Assembly (NCBI GenBank): GCA_013397695.1
Contig: VYZI01000057.1
Coordinates: forward strand, 3,133,668-3,197,667
Direction of reading: 5' to 3'
Length of the DNA stretch: 64,000 nt
Source: Centropus unirufus
Lineage: Eukaryota; Chordata; Aves; Cuculiformes; Centropidae
The position numbers were made by a program, and so were the translations under genes. This document shows positions 14,701 to 26,700 of the stretch, piece after piece. The notes under the pieces were generated by a model, which did no database searches, had not been told where the DNA came from, and was given only the letters and a program-made list of their open reading frames with translations. Position 1 is the stretch's first letter. Each line of letters begins with the position of its first letter.

Positions 14701-17700
14701 ACACGGTATCTGGCCTTTCATTAGGTTCAGGCAAAACAAGAGTTTGCATTTTTGCCCATTATTAATCTGTAGGGAAGACCTGTTTCCTGAGAGTTTCTGT
14801 CTTGTCTGATGAGTAGATACGCCTACATCCTAGAGATCTAGAGCTCAAACAACTCTCTCTCCCTCTCCACTACTACTTCCCTGATGTGGAAACAGAGGGG
14901 AGAGGTCTGATATGAAAGATACCCCTGCTAAGTATGGATTCCATGTAAATGTTATAGAAAGGTGATACGCTCTTAAGTCATGTCACTCCCACTCTCGTAG
15001 CCAGCAAATAAGCTGTGTCTTACACTGTGGTTTAGGCTACCACTCCAGCATCTTGCTAACTAATCTAGATCCCATGGAAGGCCAGGCCTTAACAAATAAT
15101 TTTGGGCTGGGAGGAGGCCAGATAGCTTATGTAAGTGAACAGGAAAGCAAGTAGGGTGCTTGGAATGTGCACTTCAAATTGCAAAGCCATCCAGTCCTTA
15201 GTAGTCAAGGTGTTACGTGTGGGAAGAGAGGGACCTTGCAATTTTTTCCTATATGCAAATTATTCCACGTCTGGAATAATAACGACTGTAATACTAGTTT
15301 CTACGTCTTCTGTTCATGAAATCATCTGAATGGCACAGCTGCTCAGGTGCTGTGCTGGTAATGTGAGATATACTGGCAGATCTGTGACTGCTTTTGTGCT
15401 GTGCCACTGCTCCAGGGACATATGCCTGGGCTGGAGATGAGCACTGACTAAAGCCAGAACTAGAAGGGATACATGTGTGGTTGGGCTTCCCTACTTTACC
15501 CACACTAAGGAAAAAGCGCTGGCTCAGCCTAAGGAAGCTGAGTCTGATTTGCAGCTGGGATTTTGTGGGGCTGGTGCTTCACTGCAGGAGTTAAGCTGAT
15601 TTGTTGGGTTTGTTAAACTGGCCGTATTGGCCCCTCAGTTACCCTTCTCTTCCCCTGTCACCTGCCTTCGGCCACAAGCGGCCCTCAAACCACGAAGCCA
15701 CAAAGCAAAGCCACAGAGAGGTTCTCAACTGAGAGACTGTTGCTCACCCAAGATCTGTATGGTGAAATGCAAAATAGGGGAGCAGATAGGAAGCCTTTGG
15801 TGAGTTAAGGGAAGTTGGCTGGTTTTGCTTCTTCTGCCTTGAAACTGTTTGGGAGAAAGTGGTAAAGACTGAAAGCAATAACTGGCTGTTCTGGCAGGAA
15901 GCATGTCTCACATCCAGCCTGCCTCATACCTTGGCCACACAATGCCATTTTATAGACATACAGCAACCACCCATACAACTAATTCCTCTGCCGATATGGG
16001 GGTAAATCCAATGAAACCCCTCGGCCTGTAACTTAGTTGATGTAAACACCACAGGAGGGAGGAATAGGCAGAAAGGGCCGCTTTATCTGCAGAGCCGAGT
16101 CAGCATGGGGGAAGAAGGACCAGCGTGGAACTCTGCTTGGCCAGGCTGAATCTGGCCCTGCACAAAGGGAGGAAAGCAGTGACAGCTGTGCAAGGTGACA
16201 TGCCAGCTTGTTCCCAAAGGCTATGAACTGCAAGCGATGACACCTACAATCATGTCAGCTCTTCCTGAGCTTGACAATAGATCGAGGGAAAAGGGAAAGA
16301 AGAGAGCATACACTTCATTTTTAAAAATGTGAAGCAAAGACCATGAATGCCAGAGAGCAGCGGGAGGGACTGTGTAAAGCCCGTGTTTTGCCGTTATCCT
16401 CCGTTAGTATTTAAAGATTTTTATATAAAGTCTCTTCTCACAGTGTATACATTTTGAAGTTGTCCTCAAAAGGCAAGGACTTCCACACCAGGGTAAAACA
16501 ACCTGCAGCTGCAGAAAGTGTGGAAGAAAGCAAAAAGGTGTGCAACGTGCTCAAGTTGGAATACATTCCGTTAGATCTTGGCCCACTGCAAGGGAACAAC
16601 AGGGAAATGAATTCTTGAGGATGTTTGCATTGTGAACATGCTACGCATCACCTTGGGAGAGAAAATGCTGTGTGGGAAGGATTGTGGCACGCATGTGCAG
16701 TTGTTATTGAGACAGCTCAGACTTTTAAATCACTGCTGCAAAGAACAAGGGGTTTTAAGACCTTATTGTGATAATTAGATCTAACTTTTTCCTCTCTTTT
16801 TTTTTCTTTTACACAGTGCCCACGTATCACAAGTCAGTAGTAATGTCCCTGCTACAGGAGAGTAAGTGCCTCTTACAATTTTGTAGCCACTTGTTCTATA
16901 TTAGAGCTTTGCAAATGATATTTCTCTTTAAGGGTTGTTCTTACACAAACAAAAAAAAGACAGTGCTTCCCAAACCAAGGCATCTGCCATGATAATAAAT
17001 CACTTCCTCCTGAAAAATTCTCAGGCATTCAGTTTTCCTAGCGCAGTGCCCGGGATGTTTTGGTTAGGCAGAATTGCACATTTATAGAAGCCATTCACTC
17101 TGCGTCATCGCCTTGCTCTTCTTTTCACCCTCTTGCATCTCAGCACAGGTTGGGGCTCCCAACTATAGCTGGGAGCAGCAGACTCCATCACTGGAGTTAG
17201 AAATTCCCAATGGCTGAGGGATTTGCAAAACTAATTCTTGTGAATACCTGAAACACAGACGTACTTGCCAAGTTAAACCATGTAGGCTTTTGCAGTTGCT
17301 AAGATCTTCTGACTTTTGAGGGAACTGCAGTCTCAGCAGACTTAGAAGTGTAGCAACTTAGCAATGACTTCTTTAAGTTCTCTGGAGAAGTCAGCCCAGG
17401 TACGGGTGCCCATACTCACAGCCACTTGGTTGAAAATGAACCAGCAAATCCTGCAAGTAACTTCTATTTATGGAAAAAGCACTAGAAGCTATATATAGAC
17501 TTTGGCATGTTTGAAAATCTCACTCTTCAGCAGACTACTTAAAGCACAGCAAGAAACAGGGATGGGGCAGAGATGTACAAAATGTCTTTCCAAATTATGT
17601 TTTCAAAAAAAAAAGTAATTATTTAGATTATTTCCATAAAAGCTTCTTTTGGTTAGGAAGGAGACATTGCAGAAAATGTCAAAACCAAAATTAAGATGTG

Positions 17701-20700
17701 GTTGCACTGAAAGTTCTAGTAGCTTCACGTCTTTAACTGATGCAACTGCAGGTGCCTCCTTGCTTTGGCTTGTGCAGATGCCCTCTTACTGCCGGTTGGT
17801 GTGATGGCATTCTCCCACCAGCCTAAGTCAGGGGTGTCTGTGGGTGCATTCATAGCACAAGAACAGTGAGAAAACATCTTGAAGTCAGAACCAAACCCAA
17901 GCCCATGAGGAGTTTGTAGTAAGGTGCTCTTTGCGTGTTCTCATCCCCCTGTGAGGCAGCAGTGAATCACCTTCTTGCAGATGATCCATCGCCCTGCTGA
18001 GCTTGGGTTGCACAAGAGGCTTGACCAGTGTCAAGTCATGGCTGGCTATCAAGTATAATTTTGCCAGGCAAGGACTGTTAAAGTGGAGGGTGAAAGTTAG
18101 GCATTGACATCTACAGCTGCAGTAAGTAAAACCAGCTGTCTTGCTCTGCGTTCAATCATCCCTAAAAATAAAAAAGAGCGAGACGAATTTGGAAGGCTCA
18201 GCTCTTCTTAGGGACCTGAACATCAGGGTCTGAAGATTTTTGCCTTACCTCTTTGCCACCATCACAGCCCTGGGACGTTTCATACTGCCTTGCCATCAAA
18301 GTGAAACAAAAACCTCAGATACCCTTGCTTTATTTATTGTTGCAGAGAAGGGAGCTCCACAAAGTCTTTGAGCTCAATTGACCTTATTTTTCGGCTTGAC
18401 AGGTATTTAGAGAAGACAATCCGCTCAGCCGTGGAGCAGCATCTCTTTGATGTTCATGGCTCAAGCGGCCAGAGTTCAGAGGACTCTGAATCGGGAACAT
18501 CTTCAGCCTCTCCTAATATGTCTGCCAGGCAGAGGAGGCGACACCACAAAGAGCAGGAGGAAGCCCGGAGAAACAGAGACATGTACGAGCCTGATTTCTT
18601 TGTTTTGGAACGTATATTCGCTTAAGTGTACCCTAGTCGTGTCCTCTTATCAAAGCACTGCTTAGTTCTGTGATGAAATGCACTGGCCCCAAGTTGAAGG
18701 TGCAGAGCAGACTGCGGTGCCTGTGCGGAGCTTCATTGCATCAGTTGGAGCTGGGAAATGTGGAATTTGCTAGAGGTCATGGAGTGGGGCAAAGCATGAT
18801 AACAAGCCATCAATTTTATGCAGTAGAGTTCGTGGTTAGAGTACGTGGATTTATTCAGTTACAGTATTTGCTGCATTAGTGGAAATCCCCAAGCAGCTGA
18901 CTCCACTGCCTGTACTTTGTTTAGATAGAAACATTGGGTTTAGATGCTTTTCTGAATGTATTAAAAAATGAGATTAAGTTCTCCTTTTTTATGTGGAGAC
19001 ACAGCGTATGTTCAGTTTTAGTGAGGAGCCCTGAGAGTTCTTCTGAAAGTAGCAAAGTCATCATTTTGATTCATTGAAATTTAAGAATTTTTATTGACCC
19101 AGTTACGCAAAGCTTGAACATGATTTAGTTGTGAGTTTCACTAAATATTTGCTAAAGATTAAAAATAATACTAATTTTTCCTTTCATACTCCTCTACTTG
19201 TGCCATATGTCGTGTAGTACAGATTTATTATCACCACAGCCTTAACAAACGTTTGCTCCTCTCTTTGAGGAGCAGTAACTATGGATTTTGCAAGGCCACG
19301 ATTGAATCGGTGCTTACATGTAACATCTGGCTTTAACACAGCTCCAGTTCTTGTAAAGGATGTGTGTACTTGATTGTAACATTGGATTGCTGGATTTCAA
19401 GTGAAATTCCGAAATACGCACTGGTTTCTCTTTTCTTGTCTTTTCCTGGTTGCTGAATTCCCCAAATCCTATTGGATCAGTACCTTCCTATGAGAAGCCA
19501 CTTTTATACAAGTGCCTACCCAGCACCACGCTGGGTTAACATTGCAGCTGTGCAATTTCCCTAAACATGTCAATACCACTTTTGTGAAAAAAAAAAATAA
19601 TCCATAGTTCCAAAACAAAAAGCCATTTCCATCGTCACTGAAAAAATACTGTGCAGGTGGATTGGGAAATTCTCATTTCCAAGTCACCAAAGTTTATGAC
19701 AGCAGCGCTGAAGTCGTTTTTCTTGTCCAGTAGCCCCACTGACTGCCTTCTCAGGTAAGTGGGTCAGGGATGGGCTAGCGTACGTGTTGGGAAGCATACA
19801 GCCCTGCAGGGCTTGCGGTGAACACTGTGTGACCAACCTGCCCTTAGAAAGGGTTGACAAAGATGTTCGGATTCGGTCTGTAAAGCCACAGCCAAAGATT
19901 TAAAGCACAGTAGAAGTTTTGAATGCTGGCTAGGGTTCAAATGGTTTTCTGTAGTTCACTTGGGCCAAGCTGCTGGAACTCCATTGGGTGAGTTATCAAA
20001 ATTTGGGAGTTCCTTTCAAATTTCTTTCTGCTGCTGTTTTGATTGTCAGTGACTTCATCTCCTTGCCTTGTGGTGGATCACAAGAAGATTTGTAATGTCA
20101 CAAGACGGGACTTCAGCCTGGAAGAGTATTTATCACAACACATGCAGGACCTCCCAGGCTTTGCAGACTACGTGATCTGCTGGCTGTGTATCTGTAATTG
20201 GTCTGCTCCGGGAGTTGTGGAAAGTTCCACAAAGGCAAATGTGTTTTTATAGTTTAATCATAAACGTGTAATACCTCTGTATATCTCTCTCTCACCAACA
20301 GAACCTACAGAATCATCATCTAGAAAATCACTGAAACTTTCTGGGTTTGTTTTTGATCTGGATACTTGTGTTGGTGCTGTCCAGATACTACGGAGTAACT
20401 GGTTTCTTGTCACGCTAGCGCAAATCCAGGGATATTCTCCTGCTGTTCATGAGAGCAGGCTTTGGAGTCACACAGCACTGTATAAGGCAGCCACACAATG
20501 CCACAGTTAGCAAACGTTCCAGTGTCAAGTGTAAGCAGCCTGGCGTTAGCCTCTGGCAGGATCAGGTGGTGAAGAGTGGGATGCCTTGTGTTTCTGCTGT
20601 TTCCATAATGTCATCACTTGTTATCAATCTGCATCTTCATTACAGCGCAAAGTAGAGGACAGACTACAAAACAGCTGTGAAGGGAAAGCTGCATGCTGAA

Positions 20701-23700
20701 GGACCCAGCAGGCTAATTGTACAAAGCAAGATAAGCCATGAGCCAGGCATCTGGAAAACAGGCAGAAGCCCTGCGAGCCTGGAGAGTACCAGCTAGGGCA
20801 TAACCTGGTGACTCAAAGCCAGCTGTCCCATTCAATCCCAACAAAGCACAACAATCCACTGTCCTAGCAATTGTTTTTCCCCTTTGCAGTTTTGTGTAAT
20901 TCCCAACTAGGAATGAGGCATTTGGCTAAAGCGCCACAGTCTTGCTCTTGCATTTGAGAACATGAGTCATAGGGCCAGTTGTGTGGAGTCATGTACCAAA
21001 GGAGATCCTTGGACCGCAGCTGTGAATCACTTTTCTAAATTAAAAGCACATATCTCAAAGGGAAATGTGCTGCATGTTCTCTATAAAAATACCACAGGCA
21101 GCCAGGAGCTGGTCCAGCCTCCATGTGAAGTCATTGGGATTCGCTACATTGGCTTTAGTCGGAAGTAGATCAAGTCCCAAACATTAACCCTCACAGCTTC
21201 CTCACCTGAGGTGCATACACCTGGCTTTAGCCTTTAGCATTGCACAGCGTGTGGTGTTTGCTACAGCAGGAAAAACCAGAGATACGGGTTTTGTAGGGTG
21301 TAGATGTTGCCGGAACTGAGTGTGGTGAATTTCGCTGCTGCTGCCATAAAGTAGCGGGAGAGTGTTTGAAGTAACCTCTTGTTGTATTGTCCCTTTTCTT
21401 TTTTAGGGAAGTTGTCAACAAGGAAAATATTCCCTCTGGATTCAGCAACCTTGAAGACTGCATTCTAGCTGCTCAAGAAGTAGAAAAATTACAAGACAAC
21501 GGCTCTGGATACCTTAGTGAAAGGAATAAACCAAAACGGCAGAAATCCAGCAGCAAGCTTTCCGAGCTTAATGATAACCAGGACAGCCCCGTGGTAAGCC
21601 AGCTTCCTAGGGTGGGAAAAAGTCTTAAATTCCAGTGCACATCTGGTTCCCTGGGTTAGCCATTTTTGCCTAGAGTACAAGCATCAGTGGCAGCTTTGGA
21701 TTTTGGGGAACACTGGATCGAGCACTTGTAACCTTTGAGATGAGGTAACTGAGAAGCCATATTTCTGCTATGATTATCTTAGTCCATCCATAGTCATTTG
21801 TTTTTTGCACAACTTAATGCTTTTTAGTTCTCAATTCAGGAAAGCACTTTGGAAAGAGAAAAAGGAAGCACCTTTTTTTCCCGGTCTTTAAAAAGCCTTG
21901 CAAGGAGGTTGGGAGCTCAGGTGTAGGTTCACATGTCATAGGACGAGGGGGAATGGCAATAAATTGGAGAGGGGAAAATTTGACTAGACATCAAGAAAAA
22001 ATTCTTCATGACAAGGGTGCTGAGGCACTGGTACAGGTTCCCCAGGGAGGTTCTGGATGCCCCCTCCCTATAGATGTTCATGGCCAGGTTGGATGGGGAT
22101 TTGAGCAACCTGGTGTGGCGGGAGGTGTCCCTGTCCATGGGAGGGAGGTTGGAATTGGATGATCTTTAAGGTCCCTTTCAGCCCAAAACATTCAATGATT
22201 CTGGGATGCATTCTGTGGTTCTGTGGTGTGAATGTTGGGGGTTGTCTTATGCAGGGACAGGAGTTGGACTAAATTATCCTTGTGGGTCCCTTCCAATTCA
22301 GGACATTCTATGATTCTGTTTTTGTAGTCCTGCTAAGTTCTGAAACTCTAGATCACAAGTGACTTCTTCATAATGAGATGTTTTATGCTGTTTCCCTAAA
22401 CTCTGAATGTTACTGTGGTGTTTGCTGCTTGCAAACCACTTTGGAGAGCGATGGTCCAAAAGATGATCTCCCTATCTACCTTTTACTGAGGAGGCAGATG
22501 ACACTGATTCAACATCCTAAAAATCTGGAATTCTGTAGGATTTGCCCTGCAGATTCTTGTGTGATCTTCACAATAGAGGACAGTTTGCTAAATTGTACAA
22601 GCTGTAGGATCAAACTGCTGCACCATTCTTCCCTGCACTTGCAGGGAGACGGGCACTGATTATACTTTCAGCCACTGAGAAACTCCCCAAGGCAGGGTCT
22701 GTTTTCAGTGGCAGAAGGGCTGTGCAGCCCCGTGCTGGCACCAGGCGTGCGTTACACAGTTGGTAATGACGGGGAAAGCTGGGTGAAAAGATGCGCTTCC
22801 AAGCTATAGGGCGTTTTCTTCAGCTGTTCTTGAATTTTAGAGCTTGCTCTGAGTTCCTTAACATGACGTTGTGCTGGGATTTGTCTCATTTAGGTCACCA
22901 AATTGCAATGATCTGATGCTCTTACCCTGCACAGAGTTTTTAGAAAGAGGCAGATTGGACTCCTCTTTGTGGTAAAAGGAAGGCAAGATGCCAAAAATAG
23001 TAGGCTGTGCTTAGATCTGGTGCTCGGTGTCAGTAACCTACTCGTGTGACACCTCATGGAAGAGCACAGTGCAACAGACACGCTCGCTCTGACTTTGTGT
23101 CTTTGCCTGTAGGAATGGACTTCAGACAGGCAAAGGTCAAGTGCTTACGTATTTTCTGCACCTCTTCTGTACCTGTGGAGTGTAAAGCAGTTTCGATGTA
23201 GATGAGGATTTGTCTCAGGATTTGGGAAAGGGAAAACTGACAGAAGTATCCACTTTTGCTGAGGACCTGAAAAACATTTCTCAAGTCCTAAAATGTTCCC
23301 AGAAGAAATGTCCTTGAACTTACTTGTGTCCACTGGGCTTTGCCCAGCCCCTTTTTTTTTTGATCTCTTGAGGGGCAAAGGCTGAAAGGAAAATAAAATG
23401 GACTAACCTTGCAGAAAAAGCAGTTCAACTAGGGTGACCATCAGCATGGTTCTTGCTTGATTTGCTAGAGAAGATGTTGCAGTGGGATTGTCGGCTGGGA
23501 GGACAGTTATGAAACAGCTCACAGAGAGCACGGTACTATTCTTCTTGGAGAGCAAAGGCTGCTTTTTAAGTTTTCATGAGTGCTCCATTTCATACTTGCA
23601 TTTCAGAGACTGCCAGCCCAATGTGTGGCAGCTCAGCTTTCTTTTGGCTGCATCTTTACACTTCAAATAACAACTCAAATTAAACTACCAGCTGGGAGTA

Positions 23701-26700
23701 TCAAGGGACATAACCTGCACCTTAGCATTGACCTTCACCGTGTAAACAAGTCTGTGATGCATCTTCTTAGCCACTGTTTTCTGGTCCTTCCTGCTTTTCA
23801 AAGCCTGGAAGAGAATGTAGGACAGTGTGGAAGCTTTCCTCTCAGCTGTCTAATTTCATCTGACTCAAAAGTGTAAGTCAGCAGTAGAAAACCTGTCAGT
23901 TCCACTTACTCTCCCCAGCAAACCAACCATGAAGCATTAAAAGCTTGTAGCTGCATTTCAGAGACGTGGTAGCCAGGTACTGGTAGGACTTGAAGGATCA
24001 CATTAAGCAAGGCTGAAATGGCTGAGCTGTGTCACCTTGTGGGGCTGGAGGTGTACCAGGTGAGAGGGCGCTGTGGCTGCCCTAACAATTTTGTGCACGT
24101 AGTTCCTGGGGCTAGAGCAAGAACCTCATTCCAGCCTACTGAATGCCTTCCTCCTATTGAAGAGGGATTAAAAAAAAATAGTTTGGAAAACTCAAGCTCT
24201 TAGAGGACAACAGCTTTAACGTTCCTAATGGTAGCCAAGGTGAATTTCAGAACAAGCTGTTCCAACCAGTTGAATTTCTTGCCCTGCATTCCCATTAGCA
24301 CAATTTAACGTGACCTCTGTGCATATGGCAGGCTCTTTGCATTCTTCTGCCCATTTAAGAAGAAGCCAGGGAAGGATTTGGCTGAGAAGGGGAGTGTTTT
24401 CTAAGATGAGCATAAGGAGCCCTGCTGGGAAGATGCTGTGGAATTTGGTACCTATTCTTACAGAACTTTTACACAGCACAGACTTGCTGTCAAGCTCAGC
24501 CCATCTGTCTGTCTGTCTGTAAAGTGGGAACTGGCGGGGTACCGGGCAGCATTGTTCTGTTAGGCATTTTGAGGTCATTTGATGAAAGAAAGGAGGCAGT
24601 GAACAGCAATGGGGGTTTTTTTCCAAGTTGTGGGCAATAAAGGGTGGGGTTTGTTTTGTTATAAATTTGCAGCAGGCAGTAGTCTGATTGTTGTCTTGTT
24701 TCTAGAAGTCTTGTTGGATATTTCTATATTTGATCTGTTTTATAGCCTGCAGCTTGAATTTGTTTCTCCTGTGTGTCTTAACTGCTTTAACATTTACTGT
24801 GTTACAGGGTGTGGAAAGCTTTAGCTCATCCAGGCCTGCAGACAGAACGGAACCTGATGACATGGAAATTTTATCTGAAGAAAGGTGAGTTGTCTTTTTT
24901 TTAAGATATGCATGTTTTATTTCCCCTGTGGTTGTGGTACAGCTTAGGAGATCTTCGATCGCAGACTATGAGGGTGACATTTGGGAATGGTGCAGAACAG
25001 CGTTACCCACCTTTGGGAATTAGAAATAGAACTCCATGGAGGTATTGTGTATGTTGTGTGGGCTTTACCCAGCACCACACGCCACCGAGACTTCTCTCGG
25101 CCTGTTAGTAATGGCACTGAGGATGCTGATGGTGGAAACTTGAGAAGAAGTCATCTGTGAAGCACCAGGACCCACACACTCCACACAGGGCACAGCAGAG
25201 TGCGGCCTCACCTGGCCTCTGGGTTGGGAATCCAGCCCTTTTCATTGTGCTTTGCTCTTCAGCAAGGGCTGTGCAGCCCCACACTATTTGCCTGGGATGA
25301 CTATTTCCCTCCCTAGTTATGTTTGTTGAGAGAGTTGTGTGGGTTTGGATTAAGGGCACTGGAACTGAATGATGTTATATTTTTCCCAAATAGCTCTGAG
25401 AGGAAGCAAAATGCATAGTTTAGCAGCCTGTAAGTGCTGCAGCCCAGCATTCCTTCATTTACTGAATATATCAGCAAGTGTGTGGCAGCAGCAAGAGCCA
25501 AAAAGGAGAATCTGTGTGTGCAGAAGTCCTGCTTGGTTTTGGTTACAAGTCTGGCTTTGTATTTGTAACGTGTTGTTTTGTTTTTTGTTCTTTTGTAGCA
25601 AAGAAAGTGAAAATGATGAGGTATTTTTCGGACACTCTCAGGTGGGTATTTGGGGGGGTTGTGCTTCAGTTTTGTGTACTGTAAATGGGCTTCGTATTGA
25701 GTAGAAACAAGCAGTTAGGCAGCGTTTTGTGAAATGTTTTTCCCAGTGAAAATGAGTTAGCGTTTGCTTTTTCTTTGCCTCCCCTCTGCTTTTTATTTAT
25801 ATAATTCAGGGAGCCACTCAACCACTGAGGCGACTGAAAGCATCTGCTTCAGTCCCTTCAATCCCTCCTTGCCAAAAAGGGAAGCGTCCCTGCAGTCAGC
25901 ACTTTGGTTTAACTGACGCCAAGTTCCCTTATTAATCACTGTGAACAGGGTGTGTGACTGGTTATCTCCCAGGACACTGTGATTAGCTGCTCTCTCTAGG
26001 TTTCTCTGAAATGACTTTGGTCCTTGATTTATGATTTCCCAACGTGGCCAGTTGCCTTTGAACATAAGTGTCTGTGACCATTTGTCTCAGAAAACTGAAT
26101 CATCTCCTGGTTCTCTCTGAGAAGGTGGTTGGGATGGGTGTCAGGAGGGTAGGCGTGATATTGATGGCAAAGCTTTTTCTCTGACCTTCTGTTTCTGCCC
26201 AACACCCACCGGCTGCGTTCACTTTATAGAATCATAGAATCACCAGGTTGGAAAAAACTTCTGAGGTCATCAAGTCTAACCGTACCTGTCTGCTACTAAA
26301 CCAGATCCCTGAGCACCTCATCCACCTGTCTTTTAAATTCCTCCAGGGATGGGGACTCCACCACGTCCTTGGGCAACCTCTGCCAGTGCCTGATGACTCT
26401 TGCAGTGAGGAATTTTTTCCTAATGTCCAATCCGAGCCTCCCCTGGTGCAGCTTGAGGCCATTCCCTCTTGTCCTATCACCTGTCACTTAAGAGACCAGC
26501 ACCCACTTCTCCACAGCCTCCTTTCAGGCAAGTGGAGGCAGTGATAAGGTCTCCCCTCAGCCTCCTCTTCTCCGGGATGAGCAACCCCAGTTCCCTCAGC
26601 TGCTCTTTGTAAGACTTGTTGTCCAGCCCCTTCAGCAGCTTTGTTGCCTTTCTCTGGACACACTCCAGAACCTCAACATCCTTCTTGGACTGAGTGGTGT

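Larger units (their letters stand above)
8707..16816 (+). other. FAM13A: FAM13A intron, with one possible degraded CR1 remnant
   Basis: An 8.1-kb intron between two micro-exons. The frames open here (for example on the minus strand near 10442-10867 and 13269-13679) show no family resemblance and no splice-consistent neighbours. A roughly 24-bp direct duplication lies at 11882-11925. A weak CR1-like stretch is listed separately at 9640-9900. I see nothing else. Confidence 0.8.
21594..24807 (+). other. FAM13A: FAM13A intron carrying two CR1 3'-end fragments
   Basis: A 3.2-kb intron. Apart from the CR1 pieces at 21934-22319 I recognise no gene or RNA. A (GTCT)n run of four units lies near 24506-24521. 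Confidence 0.85.

Noticed and set aside
24506..24521. Four-unit GTCT repeat as a functional microsatellite
   Set aside because: Too short to be notable and far from splice sites.
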